This document shows positions 1 to 6,923 of a DNA stretch of 13,822 nt, piece after piece (position 1 is the first letter of the stretch; every line of letters begins with the position of its first letter). The stretch is from an uncultured Arcanobacterium sp. (GTDB taxonomy: Bacteria; Actinomycetota; Actinomycetes; Actinomycetales; Actinomycetaceae). A program made the position numbers and the translations under genes. The DNA lies in NCBI RefSeq assembly GCF_947253055.1, contig NZ_CAMXYE010000037.1:1-13822 (forward strand). Direction: 5' to 3'. The notes below the pieces were generated by a model. The model saw only the letters and a list, made by a program, of their open reading frames with translations, was not told the DNA's origin and made no database searches.

Positions 1-1283
1 ATCTTTCCATTGCAGAGCAGGCAAATCAGGTGCGGTTAGTGAAAAGATCCGAATCGGGAATGGTGAGTGATCCGGTCACCGTTTCTCCCACGGCCACGAT
101 TGACCAGCTCGATGAACTGTGTGGGCGGTATCGCGTTTCCGGTTTGCCGGTAGTAGATAAAGACAATGTACTGCTCGGAATTATTACCAATCGTGATTTG
201 CGTTTCTTGCCGCAGGATAAGTGGGATGAAATTAAGGTGCAGGATGTGATGACGCCGATGCCACTTATTACTGGGAAAGTCGGCATCGCTCCGCAAGATG
301 CAGCTACTCTGTTGGCAAAGCATAAAATTGAGAAGCTTCCCTTGGTAGATGAGGAAGGTAAACTCTCCGGTTTAATCACGGTAAAAGACTTCGTAAAATC
401 TGAGCAATTTCCGGATGCCACAAAAGATAAAGATGGCCGGCTGCGTGTAGGGGCCGCCATCGGATACTGGGGAGATACGTGGGAGCGCGCTAGCGCTTTG
501 GCTGAAGCGGGCGTAGATATTCTCGTAGTGGATACCGCTAATGGAGAAGCGAAGCTGGCGCTGGAAATGATTAAAAAGATTAAAGCAGATCCTGCTTTTG
601 CCGGCATTGAAGTAATTGGCGGCAATGTGGCTACCCGTGAAGGTGCGCAAGCTCTTATTAACGCGGGGGTAGACGCAGTGAAAGTAGGAGTTGGCCCGGG
701 CTCTATCTGCACCACGCGGGTAGTAGCCGGAGTGGGAGTGCCACAAATTACGGCGATTTCTTTAGCGGCCCAGGCTTGCCAGCCGGCCGGAGTGCCTCTG
801 ATTGCGGACGGCGGTTTACAGTATTCCGGAGATATCGGGAAAGCGCTGGTAGCAGGAGCTTCTACGGTAATGTTGGGGTCTTTGCTAGCTGGCTGCGAAG
901 AATCTCCAGGCGAGCTAGTGTTCGTAAATGGCAAGCAGTATAAGAATTATCGGGGCATGGGTTCTCTCGGGGCGATGAGCTCCCGCGGGCGGGTATCTTA
1001 TTCGAAAGATCGCTACTTCCAGGCGGATGTAACTTCTGACGATAAGATTATTCCGGAGGGAATTGAAGGGCAAGTGCCTTACCGGGGGCCGCTTAGCTCG
1101 GTAGTCTACCAGCTCATAGGTGGTTTACATCAGACTATGTTCTATGTAGGGGCTTGCACAATTGAGCAATTAAAGCAGCGCGGGCGCTTTGTGCGCATCA
1201 CTGCTTCGGGGTTGCGCGAATCGCATCCGCATGATGTGCAGATGACGGTGGAAGCTCCTAACTACTCTTCTGTGCGGAATTAA
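1..1283 (+). CDS. guaB: IMP dehydrogenase, 5'-truncated by window edge
   Basis: Oxidises IMP to XMP with NAD+, the committed step of guanine nucleotide synthesis in the cytosol. The frame is already open at base 3, so about 426 residues are visible and roughly 70-80 N-terminal residues lie outside the window (family length about 490-505). A CBS-domain pair follows the start of the visible part (KRSESGM then DPVTV), inserted in the TIM barrel as in the family. The active loop GPGSICTTR is present, with the catalytic Cys encoded at 708-710. Also visible are GGNVAT, ADGGLQYSGD, YRGMGSLGAM, the Arg-Tyr dyad in KDRYFQ, the flap PEGIEGQVPYRG and the C-terminal ESHPHDVQMT. All catalytic elements that can be seen are intact. 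The NAD-site segment reads DTANGEA rather than the commoner DTAHGH. A strong hairpin terminator follows. A GTG at position 30 is not the true start, because the homology continues upstream of it. Confidence 0.97.
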   Translation, partial: LSIAEQANQVRLVKRSESGMVSDPVTVSPTATIDQLDELCGRYRVSGLPVVDKDNVLLGIITNRDLRFLPQDKWDEIKVQDVMTPMPLITGKVGIAPQDAATLLAKHKIEKLPLVDEEGKLSGLITVKDFVKSEQFPDATKDKDGRLRVGAAIGYWGDTWERASALAEAGVDILVVDTANGEAKLALEMIKKIKADPAFAGIEVIGGNVATREGAQALINAGVDAVKVGVGPGSICTTRVVAGVGVPQITAISLAAQACQPAGVPLIADGGLQYSGDIGKALVAGASTVMLGSLLAGCEESPGELVFVNGKQYKNYRGMGSLGAMSSRGRVSYSKDRYFQADVTSDDKIIPEGIEGQVPYRGPLSSVVYQLIGGLHQTMFYVGACTIEQLKQRGRFVRITASGLRESHPHDVQMTVEAPNYSSVRN

Positions 1284-1314
1284 ACTGCGCACTGAGGTCT
1301 TAAATAATTAAATC

Positions 1315-1357
1315 GAGCGCCCGGCTCTTGATTAATTGAGCGGGGCGCTCGGTTTTT
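1315..1357 (+). terminator. Rho-independent terminator of guaB
   Basis: A 13-bp stem (GAGCGCCCGGCTC with GAGCGGGGCGCTC, one mismatch) closes a 10-nt loop and is followed by GGTTTTT. It lies 32 nt after the guaB stop. The minus-strand side is AT-rich as well, so it may also stop transcripts from the convergent exonuclease gene. Confidence 0.9.
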
Positions 1358-1407
1358 ATGGATTTACTTTTATAGATTTACTTAGGTGCTGGTGCCCATC
1401 TTTCGCT

Positions 1408-2106
1408 CTATTCGCGCACCAAGGGCCAGCCGGTCTTTTCCGTATATGCTTGCCCACGTGCAGCTGCTTTTTTCCGGAAGTACTCTGCGCTTTCGTTATA
1501 CCTTTCGAGTTGTTGCTCCATCAACACCTCGGGGCTCTCTTGGGCGACCTTCGGATAGCGCCGGAGCATTGCTCCAAGTACGCGTAGCGTAACCAATACA
1601 TCTGCTTCTGCATTATGAAAATCATCTGCATCCCATACTTCATAGTGCCGAGCTACGCTCTCTAAATTGCGCTTTCCTTTCCGGTATTTATCGACTACTT
1701 TATCGAGCAGATATGGATCTATTATGGGTGCTAAATTACGCCCTAAACGCTCCTCTAAAGTGGGTAAATCGTGGCGGCGTAACTCAGCTTCTAAAAGTGT
1801 CAAATCGTAAGAAGCGTTAAAGGCTACCAGCACGTGATTCTGCGTCAAATGCTCATAGAGAAGCTGCGCTACTTCTTCTAGTACTTCTTCGATAGGCCGC
1901 CCCTCTTTTTGGGCCTGCTCAGTAGAAATGCCGTGCACCTTCTGCGAAGCTTCCGGTATCTCCACTCCCGGATCGGCTAGCCAATAGTGTTTTTCTATTT
2001 CTGTTTCATTCACCACTACAATCGAAGCGGTGACTAGCCGAGCTGCCTGCGGATTTACACCGGTAGTTTCCGTATCGAAACCAATTATGGGCTTTTCACT
2101 CCACAT
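1408..2106 (-). CDS. DEDDh 3'-5' exonuclease, DnaQ/epsilon-like
   Basis: Predicted 3'-5' exonuclease of the DnaQ (DNA polymerase III epsilon) fold, 232 aa, most likely cytosolic and acting in DNA proofreading, repair or nucleic-acid turnover. Exo I is FDTETTG with Asp11 and Glu13. Exo II is AFNASYD with Asp101. Exo III is HNAEADV with His164 and Asp169, so all DEDDh metal and general-base residues are present. The C-terminal about 50 residues are basic and Glu-rich with no recognised domain. The ATG at 2104-2106 is chosen because homology begins right after it (WSEKPIIGFDTETTG) and a purine-rich stretch (AAAAGAG) sits 5-6 nt upstream. The frame stays open a further 51 codons to a TTG at 2259, but that stretch is low-complexity and shows no exonuclease features. 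The gene is convergent with guaB and divergent from GuaB3. It is probably not the replicative epsilon subunit, since no polymerase-binding tail can be recognised. Confidence 0.88.
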   Translation of the reverse strand: MWSEKPIIGFDTETTGVNPQAARLVTASIVVVNETEIEKHYWLADPGVEIPEASQKVHGISTEQAQKEGRPIEEVLEEVAQLLYEHLTQNHVLVAFNASYDLTLLEAELRRHDLPTLEERLGRNLAPIIDPYLLDKVVDKYRKGKRNLESVARHYEVWDADDFHNAEADVLVTLRVLGAMLRRYPKVAQESPEVLMEQQLERYNESAEYFRKKAAARGQAYTEKTGWPLVRE

Positions 2107-2124
2107 AGTTACTCTTTTCTTTTC

Positions 2125-2237
2125 GCAGCTACTTCGCTGCCCTAGTGCTGTTTCCGGCCTTAGTGCGGGCGATTCGCTTTTTGATACGTTTTCGGTACAG
2201 AAATTATTTCTGCCGGCTGCGGGCGTATTTTGCCCGC
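2125..2237 (-). other. Inverted repeats in exonuclease 5' leader
   Basis: Three short perfect inverted repeats lie in the stretch upstream of the exonuclease start. They are GCGGGC/GCCCGC with a 7-nt loop (2219-2237), CAGAAAT-T-ATTTCTG (2198-2212) and GCAGC/GCTGC with a 6-nt loop (2125-2140), the last just before the ribosome-binding region. They could fold in a leader transcript of about 150 nt. No known riboswitch class is recognised. Confidence 0.35.
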
Positions 2238-2264
2238 GCCAGCGAAGGGATATCTGCAATTTCT

Positions 2265-2270
2265 AGTATA
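2265..2270 (-). promoter_or_regulatory. Possible -10 box for exonuclease gene
   Basis: Read on the minus strand this is TATACT, five of six matches to TATAAT. No convincing -35 is seen 16-18 bp upstream. If used, transcription would begin near 2258, at the edge of the open extension of the exonuclease frame. This argues against translation of that extension from the TTG at 2259. Confidence 0.3.
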
Positions 2271-2300
2271 GAGGGCACCTCCGAAAAATTTTCTTCCTTT

Positions 2301-2391
2301 AGTTGCGGGTAGAGATCTTAGTTATGGGAGAGTTGCGGGTAGAGATCTTAGTTATGGGAGAGTTGCGGGTTAGTTGTAGGTAGTTGTGGGC
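2301..2391 (+). repeat. 30-bp tandem repeat resolving into seven AGTT motifs
   Basis: Two exact 30-bp copies (2301-2330, 2331-2360) are followed by a 10-bp third start (2361-2370). Each unit contains AGTTGCGGGT and AGTTATGGGA, and the array continues with AGTTGTAGGT and AGTTGTGGGC. The motif starts are 2301, 2320, 2331, 2350, 2361, 2372 and 2382, so the steps are 19, 11, 19, 11, 11 and 10 bp. The array lies in the exonuclease/GuaB3 divergent gap (2107-2473) and ends about 80 nt before the GuaB3 start. It may be a multi-site operator or simply a slippage-prone repeat. Confidence 0.85.
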
Positions 2392-2469
2392 ATGGATCTT
2401 TTTCTTCGTGAAAGTTGGGAGCGCCCGGCTTGCCGACTACCTGCCGAGCGGTCATATAGGATACGCTAA
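2392..2469 (+). CDS. Possible 25-codon upstream ORF before GuaB3
   Basis: An ATG opens a 25-codon frame (beginning MDLFLRESWER, Arg-rich at its end) that stops at TAA four bases before the GuaB3 GTG. The preceding bases (GTAGGTAGTTGTGGGC) give only a weak ribosome-binding match. The stop-to-start spacing would suit translational coupling, because GuaB3 itself has only a weak Shine-Dalgarno. Chance occurrence is quite possible, and no homology is recognised. Confidence 0.2.
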   Translation: MDLFLRESWERPACRLPAERSYRIR

Positions 2470-2473
2470 AAGG

Positions 2474-3589
2474 GTGAGCAATGATGTAGAAATTGGGCGA
2501 AATAAGCTGGCGAGAGTGGGATATGCTTTCGATGATATTTCGGTAATTCCCTCCCGTCGTACCCGCGATGCGGAAGATGTATCTGTCACTTGGCAATTAG
2601 ATGCCTATTTACTAGATGCCCCTATTATGGGTGCGCCAATGGATTCGGTGACTTCGCCTGCCATCGCCATTCAACTAGGAAAAATGGGTTTGCTCGGGGT
2701 ATTAGATCTCGAGGGTTTATGGACGCGCTATGAAGATCCAGCGCCCTATCTGGAAGAGATTGCGCAACTTCCATCGGATTGCTATCACCGGCGCATGCAA
2801 GAGATATATAGTGAGCCGATAAAAGCAGAGCTGATTACCCAGCGTATTGCCGAGATTAGAGCTGCTGGTGTGCCTACGGCCGGAGCTTTATCTCCGGCGC
2901 GTACGCAAGAGTATTGGCGTACGGTGGTGGAAGCCGGAGTGGATTTATTTATAATCCGCGGTACCACCGTCTCCGCTGAGCATGTATCTACGAATCGGGA
3001 ACCACTTAATTTGAAGCGGTTTATCTATGAATTAGACGTGCCAGTAATAGTAGGGGGAGCTGCTTCCTATACGGCAGCATTGCATTTGATGCGCACCGGT
3101 GCGGCTGGAGTATTAGCTGGATTTGGGGGAGGCGCCACCAGTGCGAACCGGCGCACAGTCGGAGTGGCAGTACCGATGGCCACCACGGTAGCAAATGTGG
3201 CGGCTGCCCGGCGGGAGTACATGGATGAAACCGGAGGGCGCTATGTGCAGGTGATTGCTGATGGGCAAGTTTCCACCTCGGGAGATTTAGTGAAAGCGAT
3301 TGCTTGTGGAGCAGACGGGGTGATGTTGGGAACGGCGTTGGCGCGTTCGCAAGAGGCTCCGGGGCGCGGTTTTCATTGGGGAGCGGAAGCGCATCATAAG
3401 AGACTGATTCGCGGAGAGCGGGTGCAGGTAGGCACGGTGGCTGATTTACAGCAAATTATTTGGGGTCCGTCTCTAGATGCCTCCGGTACCACTAATTTAG
3501 TAGGAGCGTTGAAGCAGGCGATGGCGATGACTGGTTATTCCGATGTGAAAGAATTCCAGCGCGTACCGATGGCAGTGGAGCAATACTAG
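2474..3589 (+). CDS. guaB3: GuaB3-family IMP dehydrogenase paralogue
   Basis: 371-residue TIM-barrel protein of the GuaB3 family (IMPDH/GMP reductase superfamily), lacking the CBS pair, of normal length for the family. Family blocks are EIGRNKLARVGYAFDDISVIPSRRTRD at the N-terminus, PIMGAPMDSVTSP (50-62), a phosphate-binding-like ADGQVSTSGD (262-271), ACGADGVMLG (277-286) and GFHWGAEAHH (299-308). The position of the catalytic loop (GPGSICTTR in the GuaB of this window) reads GFGGGATSANR at 216-226 and has no Cys. No Arg-Tyr flap is seen. IMP dehydrogenase activity is therefore doubtful: cyanobacterial GuaB3 has been described as a GMP reductase, and the actinobacterial role is unclear. The GTG at 2474 is chosen because family homology begins there and the length fits. 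The frame upstream to a TTG at 2384 runs into repeats. Its Shine-Dalgarno is weak (AAAAGG adjacent, AGGA further upstream). Confidence 0.9.
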   Translation: MSNDVEIGRNKLARVGYAFDDISVIPSRRTRDAEDVSVTWQLDAYLLDAPIMGAPMDSVTSPAIAIQLGKMGLLGVLDLEGLWTRYEDPAPYLEEIAQLPSDCYHRRMQEIYSEPIKAELITQRIAEIRAAGVPTAGALSPARTQEYWRTVVEAGVDLFIIRGTTVSAEHVSTNREPLNLKRFIYELDVPVIVGGAASYTAALHLMRTGAAGVLAGFGGGATSANRRTVGVAVPMATTVANVAAARREYMDETGGRYVQVIADGQVSTSGDLVKAIACGADGVMLGTALARSQEAPGRGFHWGAEAHHKRLIRGERVQVGTVADLQQIIWGPSLDASGTTNLVGALKQAMAMTGYSDVKEFQRVPMAVEQY

Positions 3590-3595
3590 TTAGGG

Positions 3596-3650
3596 AGCAG
3601 TTCTGCGGGTAGAATAGAGAATTGCTGGATAAGACTTAAAAAAGCATAAA
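3596..3650 (+). promoter_or_regulatory. Hairpin and possible promoter upstream of fumC
   Basis: AGCAGTTCT (3596-3604) can pair with AGAATTGCT (3618-3626), a 9-bp stem with one G-U. Its loop contains TGCGGGTAGA, also found in the repeat array before GuaB3. A weak promoter candidate is TTGCTG (3622-3627) and CATAAA (3645-3650) with a 17-bp spacer. A TAGAAT at 3610-3615 is an alternative -10. No T-run follows the hairpin, so readthrough from GuaB3 into fumC is likely. Confidence 0.3.
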
Positions 3651-3677
3651 AATAAATACTAAGTAGTAAGGAAAAAT

Positions 3678-5063
3678 ATGGAATACCGTATTGAGCATGA
3701 CACTATGGGTGAGGTAAAGGTGCCGGTAGATGCGCTCTATCGTGCTCAGACCCAGCGAGCAGTAGATAATTTTCCGATTTCTGGAAAAGTGCTGACTCCT
3801 CCACATATTCACGCTTTAGCTCATATTAAGCGGGCGGCAGCTATTGCTAATGCGGAGCTCGGCGTAATCTGCACGGAGCGGCGCGATGCGATTGTGGCTG
3901 CTGCAGATGAAGTAATTAGTGGTAAGTATGACGACCAATTCCCGATTGACGTATACCAGACTGGTTCCGGCACTTCTTCGAATATGAATATGAACGAAGT
4001 GATTTCCACGCTGGCTACGAAGGCTTCGGGAATGGAAGTACATCCGAATGACCACGTAAATGCTTCGCAGTCTTCGAATGACGTCTTCCCTTCTTCTATC
4101 CATATCGCCGCCATGAATGCGATTACGAAGCAGCTGCTGCCGCAGTTAACGATTCTGGAAGATGCTTTGGCGGAGAAAGCCGTTGAATTTAAAGACGTAG
4201 TGAAATCGGGGCGTACCCACCTTATGGATGCTACGCCGATTACGCTCGGCCAAGAATTCTCTGGCTATGCCCAGCAGATTAAGTATGGCATTGCGCGAAT
4301 TGAGAGCACCCTGGATCTGTTGGCGGAATTGCCGCTGGGAGGTACTGCAGTAGGTACCGGAATTAATACTCCGGAAGGCTTCTCCGCTCGAGTAATTGAA
4401 TTGATTGCAGAGCATACGGGCTTGCCGCTCGTAGAGGCGCAGAATCATTTTGAAGCGCAGTCGGCGCAGGATTCGCTGGTAGCCACTTCGGGAGCGTTGC
4501 GCACAGTCGCCGTATCGCTGGTGAAGATTGCCAACGATTTGCGCTGGGCCAGCTCCGGGCCGCGCTCGGGCATTGGTGAAATTCATCTTCCTGATTTGCA
4601 GCCGGGTTCTTCTATTATGCCGGGCAAGGTAAATCCGGTAGTTCCCGAAGCTACCGTGCAGGTGGCAGCACAAGTAATCGGAAATGACGCCGCAATAGCT
4701 TTCGCGGGGGCGCAGGGCAATTTCGATCTTTTGGTGATGTTGCCGGTAATGGCCCAGAATCTGCTCGATTCAATCCAGATTCTTGGAAACGTGGCCGAAG
4801 TACTGGCCGAGCGCACGGTAAAGGGCATTATTGCCAATAAGGAGCGCTGCCTAGAGCTAGCGGAATCTTCTCCTTCTATCGTGACGCCGCTAAACCGGCT
4901 TATTGGCTATGAGAATGCCGCTAAGATCGCCAAGCACGCGGTGAAAGATAATTTGACCGTAAAAGAAGCGGCGATTGATCTCGGCTTCGTAGAGCGGGGC
5001 GAAATCACCATGGAAGCCTTGGAAGACGCCTTGAATGTGCTCAATATGACCGGAAATTACTAA
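3678..5063 (+). CDS. fumC: Class II fumarate hydratase
   Basis: Interconverts fumarate and L-malate in the TCA cycle. It is iron-independent, homotetrameric and cytosolic. At 461 aa it is full length for class II fumarases. Family blocks appear in order: TGSGTSSNMNMNE (95-107), HPNDHVNASQSSNDVFPSS (122-140), GRTHLMDATP with the proton-relay His181, EAQNHFEAQSAQDSLV (253-268) and the superfamily signature GSSIMPGKVNP at 310-320 carrying the mobile-loop catalytic Ser. The NMNMNE and HPNDHVN blocks favour fumarase over aspartase or argininosuccinate lyase. AAGGAA lies 4 nt before the ATG, supporting this start. It lies 88 nt after GuaB3 on the same strand and ends before a cluster of hairpins facing the pta-ackA operon. 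Confidence 0.97.
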   Translation: MEYRIEHDTMGEVKVPVDALYRAQTQRAVDNFPISGKVLTPPHIHALAHIKRAAAIANAELGVICTERRDAIVAAADEVISGKYDDQFPIDVYQTGSGTSSNMNMNEVISTLATKASGMEVHPNDHVNASQSSNDVFPSSIHIAAMNAITKQLLPQLTILEDALAEKAVEFKDVVKSGRTHLMDATPITLGQEFSGYAQQIKYGIARIESTLDLLAELPLGGTAVGTGINTPEGFSARVIELIAEHTGLPLVEAQNHFEAQSAQDSLVATSGALRTVAVSLVKIANDLRWASSGPRSGIGEIHLPDLQPGSSIMPGKVNPVVPEATVQVAAQVIGNDAAIAFAGAQGNFDLLVMLPVMAQNLLDSIQILGNVAEVLAERTVKGIIANKERCLELAESSPSIVTPLNRLIGYENAAKIAKHAVKDNLTVKEAAIDLGFVERGEITMEALEDALNVLNMTGNY

Positions 5064-5072
5064 AATTTCTTT

Positions 5073-5107
5073 TTAGTAGCTGCGCCGCTCTAAACCGCCG
5101 CTACTAA
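5073..5107 (+). other. Stem-loop just after fumC
   Basis: TTAGTAGC (5073-5080) pairs perfectly with GCTACTAA (5100-5107) around a 19-nt GC-rich loop, starting 10 nt after the fumC stop. It has no U-tract. It may protect the mRNA 3' end or assist the terminator beside it. Confidence 0.45.
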
Positions 5108-5116
5108 GTGAAAACT

Positions 5117-5145
5117 CTGCGGGCTGCCTCTTTGGCAGCCCGTAG
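5117..5145. terminator. Strong hairpin between convergent fumC and GNAT gene
   Basis: CGGGCTGCC/GGCAGCCCG closes a TCTTT loop. With the outer G-U, T-A and C-G pairs the stem reaches 12 bp. The plus-strand tail (AGTTATATT) is only mildly U-rich, while the minus-strand tail reads AGAGTTTTC. The site probably acts in both directions between the convergent units. Confidence 0.7.
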
Positions 5146-5172
5146 TTATATTAAGAAGTTATAGAAAGTTAT

Positions 5173-5192
5173 AAAAAGTTTGCGTGGCGCAA
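5173..5192 (-). terminator. Small terminator of the pta-ackA-GNAT operon
   Basis: On the minus strand TTGCG-CCA-CGCAA is followed by ACTTTTTATAAC, 19 nt after the GNAT stop. The stem is only 5 bp, so it is a modest terminator backed up by the hairpin at 5117-5145. The adjacent AAGTT motif recurs exactly every 10 bp (5156, 5166, 5176). Confidence 0.5.
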
Positions 5193-5211
5193 CTAGTAGC
5201 TAATAAGTAGT

Positions 5212-5655
5212 TTATTTTCCGGCATAGCGGTAGACGTTCGTCTCCCGCAGGGCAAAGCCACAGCGCTTATAGAGTCGATTAGCGGCTTCGCGAGTGGGGC
5301 GAGAAGTGAGATCGATAGATTTCACTCCCTTTTGCTGAGCCAACTCAATTGCGGCTTCTACTAGCTTCTGGCCAATGCCATGCCCACGCGCTTCGTCATC
5401 TACGACTACGTCTTCTATCCAGGCGCGCCAGCCGGTAGGAATCTCAAAGGTGACCAAGCTGAGCATCCCTAAAATCGGGCCATCTGCTCCGGCCTCGGCA
5501 TCCTGATAAATAAGTAAATCCAAACTTTTTTGCTCCAGAAGCCGCTCTAATCCGGCCCTATCTAAAGGCTTGGAAGAAGAAGAGAGCTGAGGAATAAGCT
5601 TTTGAAAAGCAGCTTCGAGAGCGGGGGTCACTTCTTTGATAGTAGAGATACTCAC
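5212..5655 (-). CDS. GNAT-family N-acetyltransferase
   Basis: 147-residue single-domain GNAT acetyltransferase that would transfer an acetyl group from acetyl-CoA to an unknown amine in the cytosol. The acetyl-CoA pyrophosphate-binding motif A is RGHGIG (90-95) in VVVDDEARGHGIGQKLVEAA, preceded by the strand AWIEDVVV. Motif B is ANRLYKRCGF (125-134). The start is a GTG at 5653-5655, preceded by AAAGGA with a 5-6 nt spacer. Only 12 nt separate the ackA stop from this start and the Shine-Dalgarno lies inside that gap, so the gene is almost certainly co-transcribed with ackA. Position in a pta-ackA operon suggests a link with acetyl-CoA supply, possibly protein or small-molecule acetylation. The substrate cannot be read from the sequence. 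Confidence 0.9.
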   Translation of the reverse strand: MSISTIKEVTPALEAAFQKLIPQLSSSSKPLDRAGLERLLEQKSLDLLIYQDAEAGADGPILGMLSLVTFEIPTGWRAWIEDVVVDDEARGHGIGQKLVEAAIELAQQKGVKSIDLTSRPTREAANRLYKRCGFALRETNVYRYAGK

Positions 5656-5667
5656 GGTAATCCTTTC

Positions 5668-6843
5668 TTAGGAAATCACTTCCATCACTTGGCGGGCAAT
5701 AGCTAGCTCTTCGTGAGCTGGCACCACCAATACCTGTACTTTTGAGTCTTCGGTAGAAATAGTACGCGCTTCTTTCGATTTTTCCGCATTTAACTCGGCG
5801 CTATAGCGAATTCCAAAAGACGCGAGCCTATCGAGCACAGCCGCGCGGAGTAAATCATCTTTTTCGCCGATTCCTGCCGTAAAAGTTATTGTATCGAGCC
5901 CGCCCATTACGGCAGTATATGCGCCTACGTAATGCAGTATTCGGTGTATATAGATTTGGAGCGCCCGCTGGCAGATTTCTTCTCCCGCTTGGGCTCGTTT
6001 CCAAATTACCCGCATATCGCTATCTCCGGTCAGGCCTTTCATACCCGATCGGCGATTGAAAAGTTCATCCACTTCCACCGAGCTCATTCCGGCTACGCGC
6101 TGGAGATGGAAAGCCACCGCAGGATCTATATCGCCGGTACGAGTGCCCATTACTAGACCTTCGAGCGGGGTGAGCCCCATTGAGGTGTCTACGGCTTTGT
6201 CTCCCACCACTGCCGAAGCGGAAGCGCCGTTGCCGAGATGGAAAATAATCTGCTTCAAATCGCGCCGCCCCAGCATACGGCAGACTTTATCCGCCGCATA
6301 TTGATGGGAAGTGCCGTGGGCACCATAGCGGAGAATTTCGTACTTTTCGGCAATCTCGGTATTCAGTGCATAGTAGGCGGATTCGGGAGGTAGATGCCGG
6401 AAAAACGCCGTATCGAATACCGCCACATGTGGCACGGGGAGCAGCTTCCGGGCAATATGGATTCCGCGTAAGTGGGCGGGGTTGTGCAGCGGCGCGAGCG
6501 GAATTAACTCTTGAATATGGCGCTCCACAGTATCGTCAATCAGCACCGCCTTATCGAAGTATTTTCCGCCCTGTACCACGCGATGCCCCACGGCTGTAAT
6601 ATTTAATTCCTCTAGATTGGGGCTAAGTTCGTCAATGAGTTCTAAGATTCGCTCCATGCCGTGTTCGTGGCTGGGGATCGGCTCATAAAGGCTGAGTTTT
6701 TTCTCTTCAAAATAAAGTAGATAGTGCCCCATGGAGTTGCCGATTCTTTCTACCAGCCCCCGGGTAGAGCAAGCGCCGTTTTCCGGGTCAATAATTTCAA
6801 ATTTAATTGAAGAAGATCCAGAATTTACTACTAATACCGCCAT
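5668..6843 (-). CDS. ackA: Acetate kinase
   Basis: Converts acetyl phosphate and ADP to acetate and ATP (reversible), the second step of the Pta-AckA pathway, in the cytosol. At 391 aa it is near the normal 395-405. The ASKHA-fold motifs are NSGSSSIK (7-14), GHRVVQGG with substrate-binding Arg88, VFDTAFF with Asp144, YGAHGTSHQY with His176, GNGASASAV (205-212), TPLEGLVMGTRTGDIDP with Arg235, and VVPAHEELAIAR near the C-terminus. Position 91 is Gln where many homologues have His (VVHGG), a conservative-looking change beside the active site. The ATG is preceded by AAAGGAATAGAAA, a good ribosome-binding site. It lies 80 nt downstream of pta in an AT-rich gap that may hold an extra promoter or processing site, and is followed by the GNAT gene. 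Confidence 0.96.
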   Translation of the reverse strand: MAVLVVNSGSSSIKFEIIDPENGACSTRGLVERIGNSMGHYLLYFEEKKLSLYEPIPSHEHGMERILELIDELSPNLEELNITAVGHRVVQGGKYFDKAVLIDDTVERHIQELIPLAPLHNPAHLRGIHIARKLLPVPHVAVFDTAFFRHLPPESAYYALNTEIAEKYEILRYGAHGTSHQYAADKVCRMLGRRDLKQIIFHLGNGASASAVVGDKAVDTSMGLTPLEGLVMGTRTGDIDPAVAFHLQRVAGMSSVEVDELFNRRSGMKGLTGDSDMRVIWKRAQAGEEICQRALQIYIHRILHYVGAYTAVMGGLDTITFTAGIGEKDDLLRAAVLDRLASFGIRYSAELNAEKSKEARTISTEDSKVQVLVVPAHEELAIARQVMEVIS

Positions 6844-6923
6844 TTTCTATTCCTTTATATTTTTTAAAATCTACTTTTTAAGTTCCAGTGCAAAATTCCG
6901 AAAATATCTATATATAAATTCCG

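Noticed and set aside
26..934. 302-codon minus-strand ORF opposite guaB
   Set aside because: It is antisense to a fully conserved guaB frame; its Ser/Thr/Pro-rich translation has no domain features and follows from the guaB codon pattern.
1336..1592. Short plus-strand ORFs after guaB
   Set aside because: They lie after the guaB terminator and opposite the conserved exonuclease; no ribosome-binding site, Cys/Phe/Arg-rich shadow translation.
2301..2370. CRISPR array
   Set aside because: The 30-bp units are directly adjacent with no spacers and there is no cas gene; this is a simple tandem repeat.
2384..2473. Upstream TTG start for GuaB3 giving a 401-aa protein
   Set aside because: The added 30 residues run into the tandem repeat and lack family similarity; the GTG at 2474 gives the usual length.
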